NCBI GenBank assembly: GCA_020631155.1
Contig: JAHDHV010000001.1
Coordinates: forward strand, 1-64,000
Direction: 5' to 3'
Length of the DNA: 64,000 nucleotides
Source of the DNA: Bacteroidota bacterium
GTDB lineage: Bacteria; Bacteroidota; Bacteroidia; Chitinophagales; UBA2359
Part shown: in pieces, positions 36,473 through 43,964 of the stretch
Numbering within the stretch: position 1 is the first letter of the stretch
How the letters are laid out: every line of letters starts with the position of its first letter
Position numbers and translations under genes: made by a program
The notes under the pieces: generated by a model
Databases searched by the model: none
The model's input: only the letters and a program-made list of their open reading frames with translations
Told to the model about the DNA's origin: nothing

Positions 36473-37390
36473 CTAAATAGTGGGAAATTTTTGAGCTAAA
36501 AAATCTATGATACTGTTATAATCATTTACCTCAAACCAGTGAATATCTTTGTCCTTACGAAACCAAGTATATTGTCTTTTGGCATATCTTCTAGTATTTC
36601 GTTGAATAAGAGCAACCGCTTCTTCTAGTGAAATATGCCCATCTAAGTAATTAAAAAGCTCCTGATAACCAACAGTTTGCAAGGGATTAAGCTTTTTATG
36701 TGGATACAGTTTTTTTACTTCTTCTAGCAAACCTGCTCCCATCATTTTTTCCACCCTTTTATTGATGCGTTCATACAATTGCTCACGCTCCATTGTCAAG
36801 CCAATTTTGACTATTTGAAAAGGGCGATTGACTTTTTTTTGTTGGCGAAAAGAGGAAAAAGGCTGTCCTGTTGATAAACAAATTTCTAATGCACGTATCA
36901 TACGCTGTGGATTTTGGGTATCTACTTGCGTAAAATACACAGGATCAAGCTGTTGTAAGGTGTTTTGTAAATAAGCAATGCCTTCCTGTTCATATTTTTC
37001 TACAATCTGCTCCCGAATTTTTTTATCCACTGCTGGAAACTGATCCAAACCTTCACAAACAGCCTTAATATATAAACCAGAGCCACCAGCCATAATAACA
37101 ATCGACTGATTTTCAAAGAGTTGAGAGAGTAGTTTTAGCGCATCTTGTTCAAAATCACCAACGCTATAATTATCAAAAATAGAATGAGAATTGATAAAAT
37201 AATGTGGCACAACTTGTAATTCGTCTACATCAGGTTTGGCTGTGCCAATGTTCATTTCTCGAAAAAACTGCCGACTATCACAAGATAAAATAACAGTATC
37301 AAAGTATTTTGCTAGTTGTATACTTATTGCGGTTTTCCCCACAGCCGTAGGTCCTGCAACTACCAACAATGTTTTGGTTAAATAAGTCAC
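36473..37390 (-). CDS. miaA: tRNA dimethylallyltransferase MiaA
   Basis: Transfers dimethylallyl from DMAPP to A37 of tRNAs reading codons that begin with U, a step that supports reading-frame accuracy. 305 aa. P-loop 'AGPTAVGKTAISI' (~residues 12-24), 'LSCDSRQFFREMNIGTAKP' (~residues 35-53), 'GGSGLYIKAVCEG', 'RRYAKRQYTWFRKD' near the C-terminus, all standard for the family. It is 22 bases downstream of the dTDP-glucose dehydratase gene on the same strand, so it is probably the last gene of that transcript. Confidence 0.96.
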   Translation of the reverse strand: MTYLTKTLLVVAGPTAVGKTAISIQLAKYFDTVILSCDSRQFFREMNIGTAKPDVDELQVVPHYFINSHSIFDNYSVGDFEQDALKLLSQLFENQSIVIMAGGSGLYIKAVCEGLDQFPAVDKKIREQIVEKYEQEGIAYLQNTLQQLDPVYFTQVDTQNPQRMIRALEICLSTGQPFSSFRQQKKVNRPFQIVKIGLTMEREQLYERINKRVEKMMGAGLLEEVKKLYPHKKLNPLQTVGYQELFNYLDGHISLEEAVALIQRNTRRYAKRQYTWFRKDKDIHWFEVNDYNSIIDFLAQKFPTI

Positions 37391-37412
37391 TGTTTATCAG
37401 GTTATCAGGTAT

Positions 37413-38471
37413 TTACGTTCTTTCTGCATACTGTTGATTGTAATAGCTTTTGTAATTTCCCGAAGTTACATTTTCTAGCCATTGCTCATTATCTAAATAC
37501 CAATCAACGGTTTTGCGCAGCCCTTCCGCGAATTGTAAAGAAGGTTGCCAGCCCAATTCACGCTTAATTTTACTCGCATCAATCGCATAACGGCGGTCAT
37601 GTCCTGCACGGTCTTTAACAAAAGTGATCAATTTTGCACTACTACCTTTAGGTCGGTCGAGTTTTTCGTCCATAATTTCACAAAGCAAGTGAATCAGATC
37701 AATATTTTGCCATTCATTATGTCCGCCAATATTGTAAGTCTCAGCAGTTTTGCCTTCATGATAAATTAAATCAATGGCTTCGGCATGATCTTTTACCCAT
37801 AACCAATCTCTAGTATATTTTCCATCTCCGTATATAGGAATGGTTTTATTGTGTTTGATATTATTAATGGCTAAAGGCAATAATTTTTCGGGAAATTGGT
37901 AAGAACCATAATTATTAGAGCAGTTGGAAAGGATAACAGGCATATGGTAGGTGTGCCAATAAGCGCGCACAAGATGGTCGGCACTTGCTTTAGAAGCGGA
38001 GTAGGGCGAGCGCGGATCGTAGGGCGTTTCTTCGGTGAATAAACCCGTTTTGCCAAGTGTTCCATATACCTCATCTGTGGAAACGAGGTAGAAGCGTTTA
38101 CCCTCAAATTGTCCTGACCATGTTTTTTTAGCAGCGTTCAACAAGTTAACCGTCCCAACGATATTGGTAAAAATAAAATCCATTGGACTTAAAATAGAGC
38201 GATCCACATGAGATTCTGCTGCCAAATGAATAACTCCGTCAAATGCTTCTTTTTCAAATAGATTGTTTATGAAATCGGCATCTGTAATATCGCCTTTCAC
38301 AAATTGATAATTAGGCAAATGCTCAATGGCTTTCAAGTTTTCCAGATTTCCTGCATAAGTCAATGCATCTAAGTTAACAAACTGATAATCAGGATATTTA
38401 GGCACCATTAAATGCAAAACATGAGAGCCAATAAAGCCCGCACCGCCTGTAATTAATATTTTTTTGTTCAT
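37413..38471 (-). CDS. rfbB: dTDP-glucose 4,6-dehydratase
   Basis: Converts dTDP-glucose to dTDP-4-keto-6-deoxyglucose, the entry to rhamnose and other deoxysugars of surface glycans. 352 aa, short-chain dehydrogenase fold: 'ITGGAGFIGSHVL' (NAD binding, residues ~6-18), 'STDEVYGTLG' with catalytic Asp-Glu (~residues 131-140), 'YSASKASADHL' with Tyr-x3-Lys (~160), 'GDGKYTRDWLWVKDH'. The family match is full length. No rfbA, rfbC or rfbD is next to it in this window; upstream on the same strand, beyond an inserted element, come the two other nucleotide-sugar genes. Confidence 0.95.
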   Translation of the reverse strand: MNKKILITGGAGFIGSHVLHLMVPKYPDYQFVNLDALTYAGNLENLKAIEHLPNYQFVKGDITDADFINNLFEKEAFDGVIHLAAESHVDRSILSPMDFIFTNIVGTVNLLNAAKKTWSGQFEGKRFYLVSTDEVYGTLGKTGLFTEETPYDPRSPYSASKASADHLVRAYWHTYHMPVILSNCSNNYGSYQFPEKLLPLAINNIKHNKTIPIYGDGKYTRDWLWVKDHAEAIDLIYHEGKTAETYNIGGHNEWQNIDLIHLLCEIMDEKLDRPKGSSAKLITFVKDRAGHDRRYAIDASKIKRELGWQPSLQFAEGLRKTVDWYLDNEQWLENVTSGNYKSYYNQQYAERT

Positions 38472-38495
38472 TTATTTGATTTTTAGAAGTTAGCA

Positions 38496-38799
38496 GGTAT
38501 GTTTCATTTTTATCCTAACACTTTGTTTCTAAAATTGCTATTTGGCTATTTAGACTTTTAGCTCTTTAGCTGTTAGAAATTAGAGACCAGAAATTAGTTA
38601 AAATAAATCACTTTTTGATTTTTCTAATGGATATAAGTTTCTGATTTTTATAGTATTATGATGGCTAAAGCCTTCGTTATAGAAAACATCCAAAAAGAAA
38701 TCAATCAGTAAAAAATGCCCAAAAACGAATCACGAATCCACGAACTGTCAAAGTGACCACAAACTGTTTGGTAAAAAAACACGCTATTTGAAACATACC
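38496..38799. mobile_element. 304-bp non-autonomous element with GGTATGTTTCA ends and 8-bp target duplication (family A)
   Basis: The left end GGTATGTTTCA and the right end TGAAACATACC are an 11-bp perfect inverted repeat; further in, ATCCTAACACTTTG mirrors CAAACTGTTTGGTA imperfectly. AGTTAGCA flanks it on both sides (38488-38495 and 38800-38807). No coding frame. It lies between tviB-like and rfbB. Other copies: 42135-42449, 63359-63655, fragments at 365-511 and 49100-49243, and a deletion derivative near 59538. Confidence 0.85.
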
Positions 38800-38875
38800 A
38801 GTTAGCAATTAGAAAACAGATGTTAGATTTTGTAGATTTATTCTTTTTATATGAAGTTTTGCGAATCCATGAATC

Positions 38876-40210
38876 CTACAAAGTCCAATAAGGAATATCT
38901 TTTATTTGGTGATTAAATACGCCTTTTATATCTATAAAAATGCCATCTGGTTTTAAAATACTTTTAAAATAGGGTTCATCTAATTGCAAATATTCCTCAT
39001 GTTTAACGGCTAGAATAATACCATCGTAGTCTTTTCCAATTTCGGGGCAGAGTTGTAAGCCGTATTCGTGTTCCACTTCTTTGGTAGAGGCATGTGGGTC
39101 TACAAGGTCTACATTGATGAAAAAAGATTGTAGTTCTTCCACCAATTGAGCGACTTTGGAATTGCGAATATCGCTTACATTTTCCTTAAAAGTTGCGCCC
39201 ATGACCAACACCTTTGTTTGTCCAATATTTTTACCTAATTGAATCAATTGTTGCACTGTTTTTTTTGCGACATAAGCAGCCATTTCATCATTAATTCGCC
39301 GACCACTAAGTATTATTTGAGGCTTATATCCTAACTGAATAGATTTATAAGTTAAATAATAAGGGTCAACGCCAATGCAATGACCGCCAACTAGCCCGGG
39401 GAAAAAACGCAAGAAATTCCACTTTGTTCCTGCTGCTGCCAATACATCAGGTGTATTGATATTCATTTTATCAAAAATAATAGACAACTCATTCATCAAA
39501 GCAATGTTGAGGTCGCGCTGTGTATTTTCAATCACCTTCGCTGCTTCTGCCACCTTAATTGAACTAGCCCTATATACCCCTGCCTCAACAATTAGTTCAT
39601 AAACTTTGGCAATCACTTCAAGCGACTCGGCATCACAACCAGACACAACTTTTGTGATTTTAGAAATGGTATGTTCTTTATCTCCGGGGTTAATACGTTC
39701 TGGCGAATAGCCAATTTTAAAATCTGTAACTGCTTTTAAACCAGATAGTTTTTCTAAAACAGGTATGCAATCCTCTTCGGTGCAACCGGGATAAACCGTT
39801 GATTCAAAAACGACATAATCCCCTTGTTTAAGCACCGAACCAATGTTGGTAGAAGCACTTATTAGGGCTTTGAGATTGGGAATTTTATGCTCATTAATGG
39901 GAGTAGGTACAGCAACTATGTAAAAGCGCGCTTCTTGCAGATCGTCAACATTATGAGTGAATAGAATGTCTTTATTTTCAAAATCCGTTGCCACCAATTC
40001 TCGACTTGGATCAATGCCTTCTTGCATCATCGCAATTCTTTGTTTGTTGATGTCAAAGCCGATTACAGATAGTTGTTTGGCAAATTCTAGGGCAATAGGC
40101 AGACCTACATAGCCTAAACCAATGACCGCAATTTTTACTTTTTTATCAATTAATGCTTGATAGAGGTCAGTGCCAGATAATTTTTCCGTAGTTATTGTTT
40201 TATTTGTCAT
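38876..40210 (-). CDS. tviB: UDP-N-acetyl-hexosamine 6-dehydrogenase (TviB/WbpO type)
   Basis: NAD-dependent oxidation of the C6 of UDP-GlcNAc or UDP-GalNAc to the uronic acid, for capsule or O-antigen. 444 aa. 'IAVIGLGYVGLPIALEF' (~residues 31-47) is the nucleotide fold; 'VVFESTVYPGCTEEDC' (~130), 'KVAEAAKVIENTQRDLNIAL' (~230), the active Cys in 'GLVGGHCIGVDPYYL' (~280), and 'VLVMGATFKENVSDIRNS' (~345) define the Vi-antigen TviB branch and not plain UDP-glucose dehydrogenase. It starts 20 bases after the wbpE-like gene, so the two are co-transcribed. Confidence 0.9.
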   Translation of the reverse strand: MTNKTITTEKLSGTDLYQALIDKKVKIAVIGLGYVGLPIALEFAKQLSVIGFDINKQRIAMMQEGIDPSRELVATDFENKDILFTHNVDDLQEARFYIVAVPTPINEHKIPNLKALISASTNIGSVLKQGDYVVFESTVYPGCTEEDCIPVLEKLSGLKAVTDFKIGYSPERINPGDKEHTISKITKVVSGCDAESLEVIAKVYELIVEAGVYRASSIKVAEAAKVIENTQRDLNIALMNELSIIFDKMNINTPDVLAAAGTKWNFLRFFPGLVGGHCIGVDPYYLTYKSIQLGYKPQIILSGRRINDEMAAYVAKKTVQQLIQLGKNIGQTKVLVMGATFKENVSDIRNSKVAQLVEELQSFFINVDLVDPHASTKEVEHEYGLQLCPEIGKDYDGIILAVKHEEYLQLDEPYFKSILKPDGIFIDIKGVFNHQIKDIPYWTL

Positions 40211-40230
40211 GTATAATAAATGCTAAAATT

Positions 40231-41376
40231 TTATTGAAGAACGGTTTTAGGTGCGCCTATCAACTGCTTCACAGATTCCGAAATATAAGCCAACTGCTTG
40301 GTAGATAATTCTGTGTGCATAGGGAGAGAAATTACTTGTTGACAAACGCGCTCTGTGATCGGCAAATCACCTTTTTGGTAACCATAGTGAATGTACGCTT
40401 TTTCTAAATGCAAAGGATAAGGGTAATAAATCATGCTTGGAATCCCTTTGTCCAATAATGCCTTTTTTAGTGCATCTCTATCACCATCAACTAATAAAGT
40501 ATACTGATGAAAAACATGTGAAGAATAAGGCGCGCGATAAGGAATCGTTAATTTTGGGTGATTTTCAAAAGCAACATCGTAGTAGGCAGCCGCCTTTTGG
40601 CGATTTTCAATATACTGATCCAAGTATTTTAATTTGGTATCAAGTACAACAGCTTGTAAGCTATCCAAACGCGAATTGATGCCTACCAAATCATAATGGT
40701 AACGCTTGGCTTGCCCATGATTGGCAACAAGGTAAATTTTTCGGGCAAGTTCGTCATCATTGGTAAAAATAGCTCCCGCATCGCCATAAGCTCCCAAATT
40801 TTTAGACGGATAAAAAGAAGTACAGCCGATGTGTCCAATGGTACCGGCTTTTTTAATGCTTCCATCCGAAAAGCGAATATCTGCCCCAATTGCCTGTGCA
40901 TTATCCTCAACAACATATAGGTCATGCTGATTAGCAATATTCATAATTTGCTCCATGTCAGCACATTGACCATATAAATGAACAGGTACAATACACTTTG
41001 TTTTTGGTGTAATAGCTTGTTGAAGCGCGTTTACATCCATGTTAAAAGTTTGCGGATCAATATCTACAAATACGGGCTTTAGTCCTAGTAGCGCAATCAC
41101 TTCGGCTGTAGAAACAAAGGTATGAGAAACGGTGATGACCTCATCGCCGGGTTGTAAATCCAATGCCATCAATGCAATTTGTAGCGCATCAGTACCATTG
41201 CCACAGGCAGTTACATGGGCTACATTTAGGTAGTCGGCAAGGCTTTGAGTAAATTTTTTAACCGCAGGACCATTAATAAAAGCACAACTTTGTAGTACTT
41301 CCTGCCATCCTGCCTGAATTTCGTCTTGTATTTTTGCGTATTGACCCTTTAAGTCAACCATTTGGATTTTTTGCAT
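40231..41376 (-). CDS. wbpE: Sugar aminotransferase of the DegT/WbpE family
   Basis: PLP-dependent enzyme that transaminates a keto nucleotide sugar with glutamate. 381 aa. Landmarks: 'CGNGTDALQIALMALDL' (~residues 57-73), 'GDEVITVSHTFVSTAEV', 'VPVHLYGQCADM', 'VVEDNAQAIGA' with the PLP-binding Asp (~156), and the PLP Lys in 'TSFYPSKNLGAYGDAGAI' (~186). The wording is close to Pseudomonas WbpE, which makes UDP-GlcNAc(3NH2)A downstream of WbpA; here the neighbour is a TviB-type dehydrogenase, so the sugar could be a 3-amino uronic acid. No 3-dehydrogenase (WbpB) or acetyltransferase (WbpD) is present, so the pathway is incomplete locally and the symbol is by similarity only. Confidence 0.85.
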   Translation of the reverse strand: MQKIQMVDLKGQYAKIQDEIQAGWQEVLQSCAFINGPAVKKFTQSLADYLNVAHVTACGNGTDALQIALMALDLQPGDEVITVSHTFVSTAEVIALLGLKPVFVDIDPQTFNMDVNALQQAITPKTKCIVPVHLYGQCADMEQIMNIANQHDLYVVEDNAQAIGADIRFSDGSIKKAGTIGHIGCTSFYPSKNLGAYGDAGAIFTNDDELARKIYLVANHGQAKRYHYDLVGINSRLDSLQAVVLDTKLKYLDQYIENRQKAAAYYDVAFENHPKLTIPYRAPYSSHVFHQYTLLVDGDRDALKKALLDKGIPSMIYYPYPLHLEKAYIHYGYQKGDLPITERVCQQVISLPMHTELSTKQLAYISESVKQLIGAPKTVLQ

Positions 41377-41389
41377 GGCTATTTTATTA

Positions 41390-41420
41390 GATGTAAGATA
41401 TAAGATTTGAGATATAAGAC
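41390..41420. repeat. Low-complexity 'agatataagat' tract upstream of wbpE-like gene
   Basis: 'ttagatgtaagatataagatttgagatataagac' type heptamer repeats in the presumed 5' leader of the sugar operon. Confidence 0.45.
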
Positions 41421-41538
41421 CTTGGTTATTAGTTTTTTAGAGTTTTTTGAAAAAAGTATTTTGATTTTTAATCATCCTTAATACTGATACATAATTTCTA
41501 GAAGCCAAAAATCTAAAAAGCCAAAAGTCTAATTAATG

Positions 41539-41546
41539 CAAAGATA
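41539..41546 (-). promoter_or_regulatory. Possible promoter -7 box TATCTTTG for the sugar-gene operon
   Basis: TATCTTTG on the minus strand, 162 bases before the ATG at 41376 and 12 bases after the NUDIX gene stop. It implies a long leader that contains the repeat tract. Confidence 0.4.
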
Positions 41547-41558
41547 ACACTATTTTGT

Positions 41559-42095
41559 TTACTCTAATTGTGGATACTGGCCAATATGTGTTGAAGCTGT
41601 GCCATTTTTGCGGTCTTGAAAGTAACGTTTTAGGGCAAAAGTGGTGGAAGTGAAGGCAATGTCTGCCCAAGGAATGTCTTTTTCTTCAAATAATTTGACC
41701 TCTAAGCTTTCATCGGTTGGTTGAAAATTTAGATTATCTAATTTTGCTAAAAATAAAATGTATACTTGGTTGACTTTGGTGATGCTGTAAATGCAATGCG
41801 GTCGCTGAATACTGACAGTTGTATTGGTTTCTTCCCATGCCTCGCGTTTAGCACCCTCTGGTACTGATTCATCATTTTCCATATAACCCGCAGGCACATT
41901 CCAAAAACCATAGCGCGGTTCAATGGCTCTACGGCATAAAAGTACTTTGTTTTCCCAATAGACCAAGCAACCCGATACAATTTTAGGATTTTGATAATGT
42001 GTTGTTTGGCAGTGGGTACAATAAAAACGAGGTAAATGATCGTTTGGCAAAACAGTTAGCTGGACAGTTTGCCCACAATAGCTACAAAAATTCAT
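41559..42095 (-). CDS. NUDIX hydrolase with N-terminal zinc ribbon
   Basis: 178-aa Mg-dependent pyrophosphohydrolase of nucleoside-diphosphate derivatives. The N-terminal 'NFCSYCGQTV...FYCTHCQT' (two CxxC pairs, residues ~3-33) is a zinc ribbon as in NADH pyrophosphatase-like proteins. The NUDIX box runs G-x5-E-x7-REAWEE at 'GYMENDESVPEGAKREAWEE' (~residues 73-92). The substrate is unclear; ADP-ribose or NADH-type compounds are usual for ribbon-containing members. Single gene between the sugar operon and a family A element. Confidence 0.92.
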   Translation of the reverse strand: MNFCSYCGQTVQLTVLPNDHLPRFYCTHCQTTHYQNPKIVSGCLVYWENKVLLCRRAIEPRYGFWNVPAGYMENDESVPEGAKREAWEETNTTVSIQRPHCIYSITKVNQVYILFLAKLDNLNFQPTDESLEVKLFEEKDIPWADIAFTSTTFALKRYFQDRKNGTASTHIGQYPQLE

Positions 42096-42134
42096 ATCAT
42101 AATTTTTTTTGGGAAAATGAATTTAGTTTTTAAT

Positions 42135-42449
42135 GGTGTGCTTCATTCTCTTCCTAACACTTTGGTTCTGAGATTACCTTTTAGCTATTTAGACTTTTGG
42201 ATATTTAGCTTTTAGAAATTAGCTATTAGTGATTAGAAATTTTTTTTTTGAACTTCCTTGTAGATATAAGTTTTTGACTGTTAAATACTTATAACAACTA
42301 TGGCGACTAAAGCCGTTGTTACAGAAACCGCCTAAAGTCGTCCGAAAAATTATTTGAACACGAATCACTAATCTACTAATCACCAATCCACGAACTGTCG
42401 AAGTAGCCACAAACTGTTAGGTAGAAAAACGCTGTATTTGAAACATACC
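42135..42449. mobile_element. 315-bp family A element with perfect 8-bp target duplication
   Basis: The left end GGTGTGCTTCA (two changes from GGTATGTTTCA) and the right end TGAAACATACC. TTTTTAAT lies on both sides (42127-42134 and 42450-42457). Its interior is collinear with the copy at 38496, including CCTAACACTTTG, the 'tagctatttagacttttgg' stretch, 'aaagccgttgttacaga' and 'ccacgaactgtcgaag'. Confidence 0.85.
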
Positions 42450-42507
42450 TTTTTAATTATGAATCCACAAAATCTCATATCTCACGTCTCATTTCTTATG
42501 TCTAAAT

Positions 42508-43407
42508 CTAAAATAAAGTTAATTGTTGTGGTAGATTCTTTTCTTTATCAGCAGGCCAGATAGGCATTTCGCCAACAGAAAAACGAGTATTTGCTAGAGC
42601 TTGTTGCAATAATTGATGAAATTGACGGCAAATATGTGGAGAATAAAAATCATTGCCGCTTGGAGAATGTAAAAAAATGTAAGGAGTTCGACCATCTTGA
42701 ATCCATTTTGCAGAGGCTTGCGCCAATTCTGTCAACCTAGGCAGGTTTGGTTCAATGGTAGGATGACCAACAAAACGGAGAAAGGGCTGTTTGGCTGTAA
42801 CGGTCAGTCTAGGAGGCATTTTCGGCTTTTTATGTTGCGCTATTAATATATGTTCATCCGTAGCTGTTTGTATTTGATGTAAAGTTTGGGTATCAAATAA
42901 AGCTCGGTTGACTTTAAATTGCTGGAGTACCTCATTGAAACGCTGCTCTATAGCTCCATTATCAAAAAAGTCAAGGTGTCGAACTTCTACAGCATAATTA
43001 AAATCGGGGGGAAGCAATTCTAAAAATTGAGTTAGAGTTGACAAGCCATTTTTTTTAAAAGAAGGCGGAAGTTGTAAGAAAAAAACACCTATACGTTCAG
43101 ATAAAGGCTCTAAAACTTTAAAAAACTGAGAAAGTTCACTTTTTATATTTTTCAATTTATAAGTGTGGCTAATTATTTTTGGAAACTTAAAGCAAAAGCG
43201 AAAGGATTCAGGGGCTTCAATTTTCCAACGCAATACACTTTTTGATTTAGGGAGTCCATAAAAAGTGTGATTCCCCTCAATGGTATTAAACACTTGAGTA
43301 TACTGTTTGAAATAATCTTTAGGCTTTGCTTTTTGGGTGTAAACTTCCCCCGCCCAGTCTTTATTAGCCCAAATCGGGCAGCCGAGATAATAGTTTTGAA
43401 ACGGCAT
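42508..43407 (-). CDS. DUF72 (YecE-like) protein
   Basis: 299 aa, TIM-barrel-like family of unknown biochemical function. Recognised by the N-terminal 'YYLGCPIWANKDWAGEVY', 'FNTIEGNHTFYGLPKSKSVLRW', 'FRFCFKFPKIISH', 'GVFFLQLPPSF', 'YAVEVRHLDFFD' and the C-terminal 'PYIFLHSPSGNDF' region. Length is normal for the family. Single gene, flanked by element families A and E. Confidence 0.88.
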   Translation of the reverse strand: MPFQNYYLGCPIWANKDWAGEVYTQKAKPKDYFKQYTQVFNTIEGNHTFYGLPKSKSVLRWKIEAPESFRFCFKFPKIISHTYKLKNIKSELSQFFKVLEPLSERIGVFFLQLPPSFKKNGLSTLTQFLELLPPDFNYAVEVRHLDFFDNGAIEQRFNEVLQQFKVNRALFDTQTLHQIQTATDEHILIAQHKKPKMPPRLTVTAKQPFLRFVGHPTIEPNLPRLTELAQASAKWIQDGRTPYIFLHSPSGNDFYSPHICRQFHQLLQQALANTRFSVGEMPIWPADKEKNLPQQLTLF

Positions 43408-43504
43408 AATTGCTTATTTAGAAAGTAGCCATTAGATATTAGCACTAGAACATTTGAAATATTTTATTGGCTTGATAATCATTGAATTATCTCCTGTCTC
43501 TTGT

Positions 43505-43932
43505 GAGTGTGTCAAGAAAAGAGGGAAATCATATAATAATAGCTATTTGCTTTAATTTAAAAAGTGTTGGGATTATCTAGGTTTTTTTCTTTTTGCTTGA
43601 TAAAAAAGAAACAAAAAATCAAGACGGTGAAACTTTTTTACTAAAAATTGGCAGAACAATCTAAAATCTCCTAAGGCGATACTTCTTTTTTTGATTAAAA
43701 TAAATAGCTGATAGTCAAAAATTTAAAGTTTGAATAAAATTCACTAGGTTTTTAAATTCCGTATCACTGCGGATATTTCTTAACGATTGTTCTGCCAATT
43801 TTCTTAACGCAAAAACTTTCAAGGTCGCTCCTCAAAGCCAATAAAAAAAGGATGTTTTGTTTTTTGGAAAAGTAAACATTCATCTTTCATAGTAGCGTGT
43901 ATTTTGTTTTTCCCTAAATTTCTGACACACTC
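43505..43932. mobile_element. 428-bp family E element with 9-bp target duplication
   Basis: The left end GAGTGTGTCAAGAAAAGAGGGAAA and the right end CCCTAAATTTCTGACACACTC are inverted repeats (GAGTGTGTCA/TGACACACTC perfect, with the inner AGGGAAA/CCCTAAA blocks also matching in part). The flanks GTCTCTTGT (43496-43504) and GTCTTTTGT (43933-43941) differ by one base. The interior is collinear with 16461-16881. It lies 32 bases beyond the dynamin-like gene stop. Confidence 0.85.
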
Positions 43933-43964
43933 GTCTTTTGTCTAATATCTCCTGTCTAGTAATA

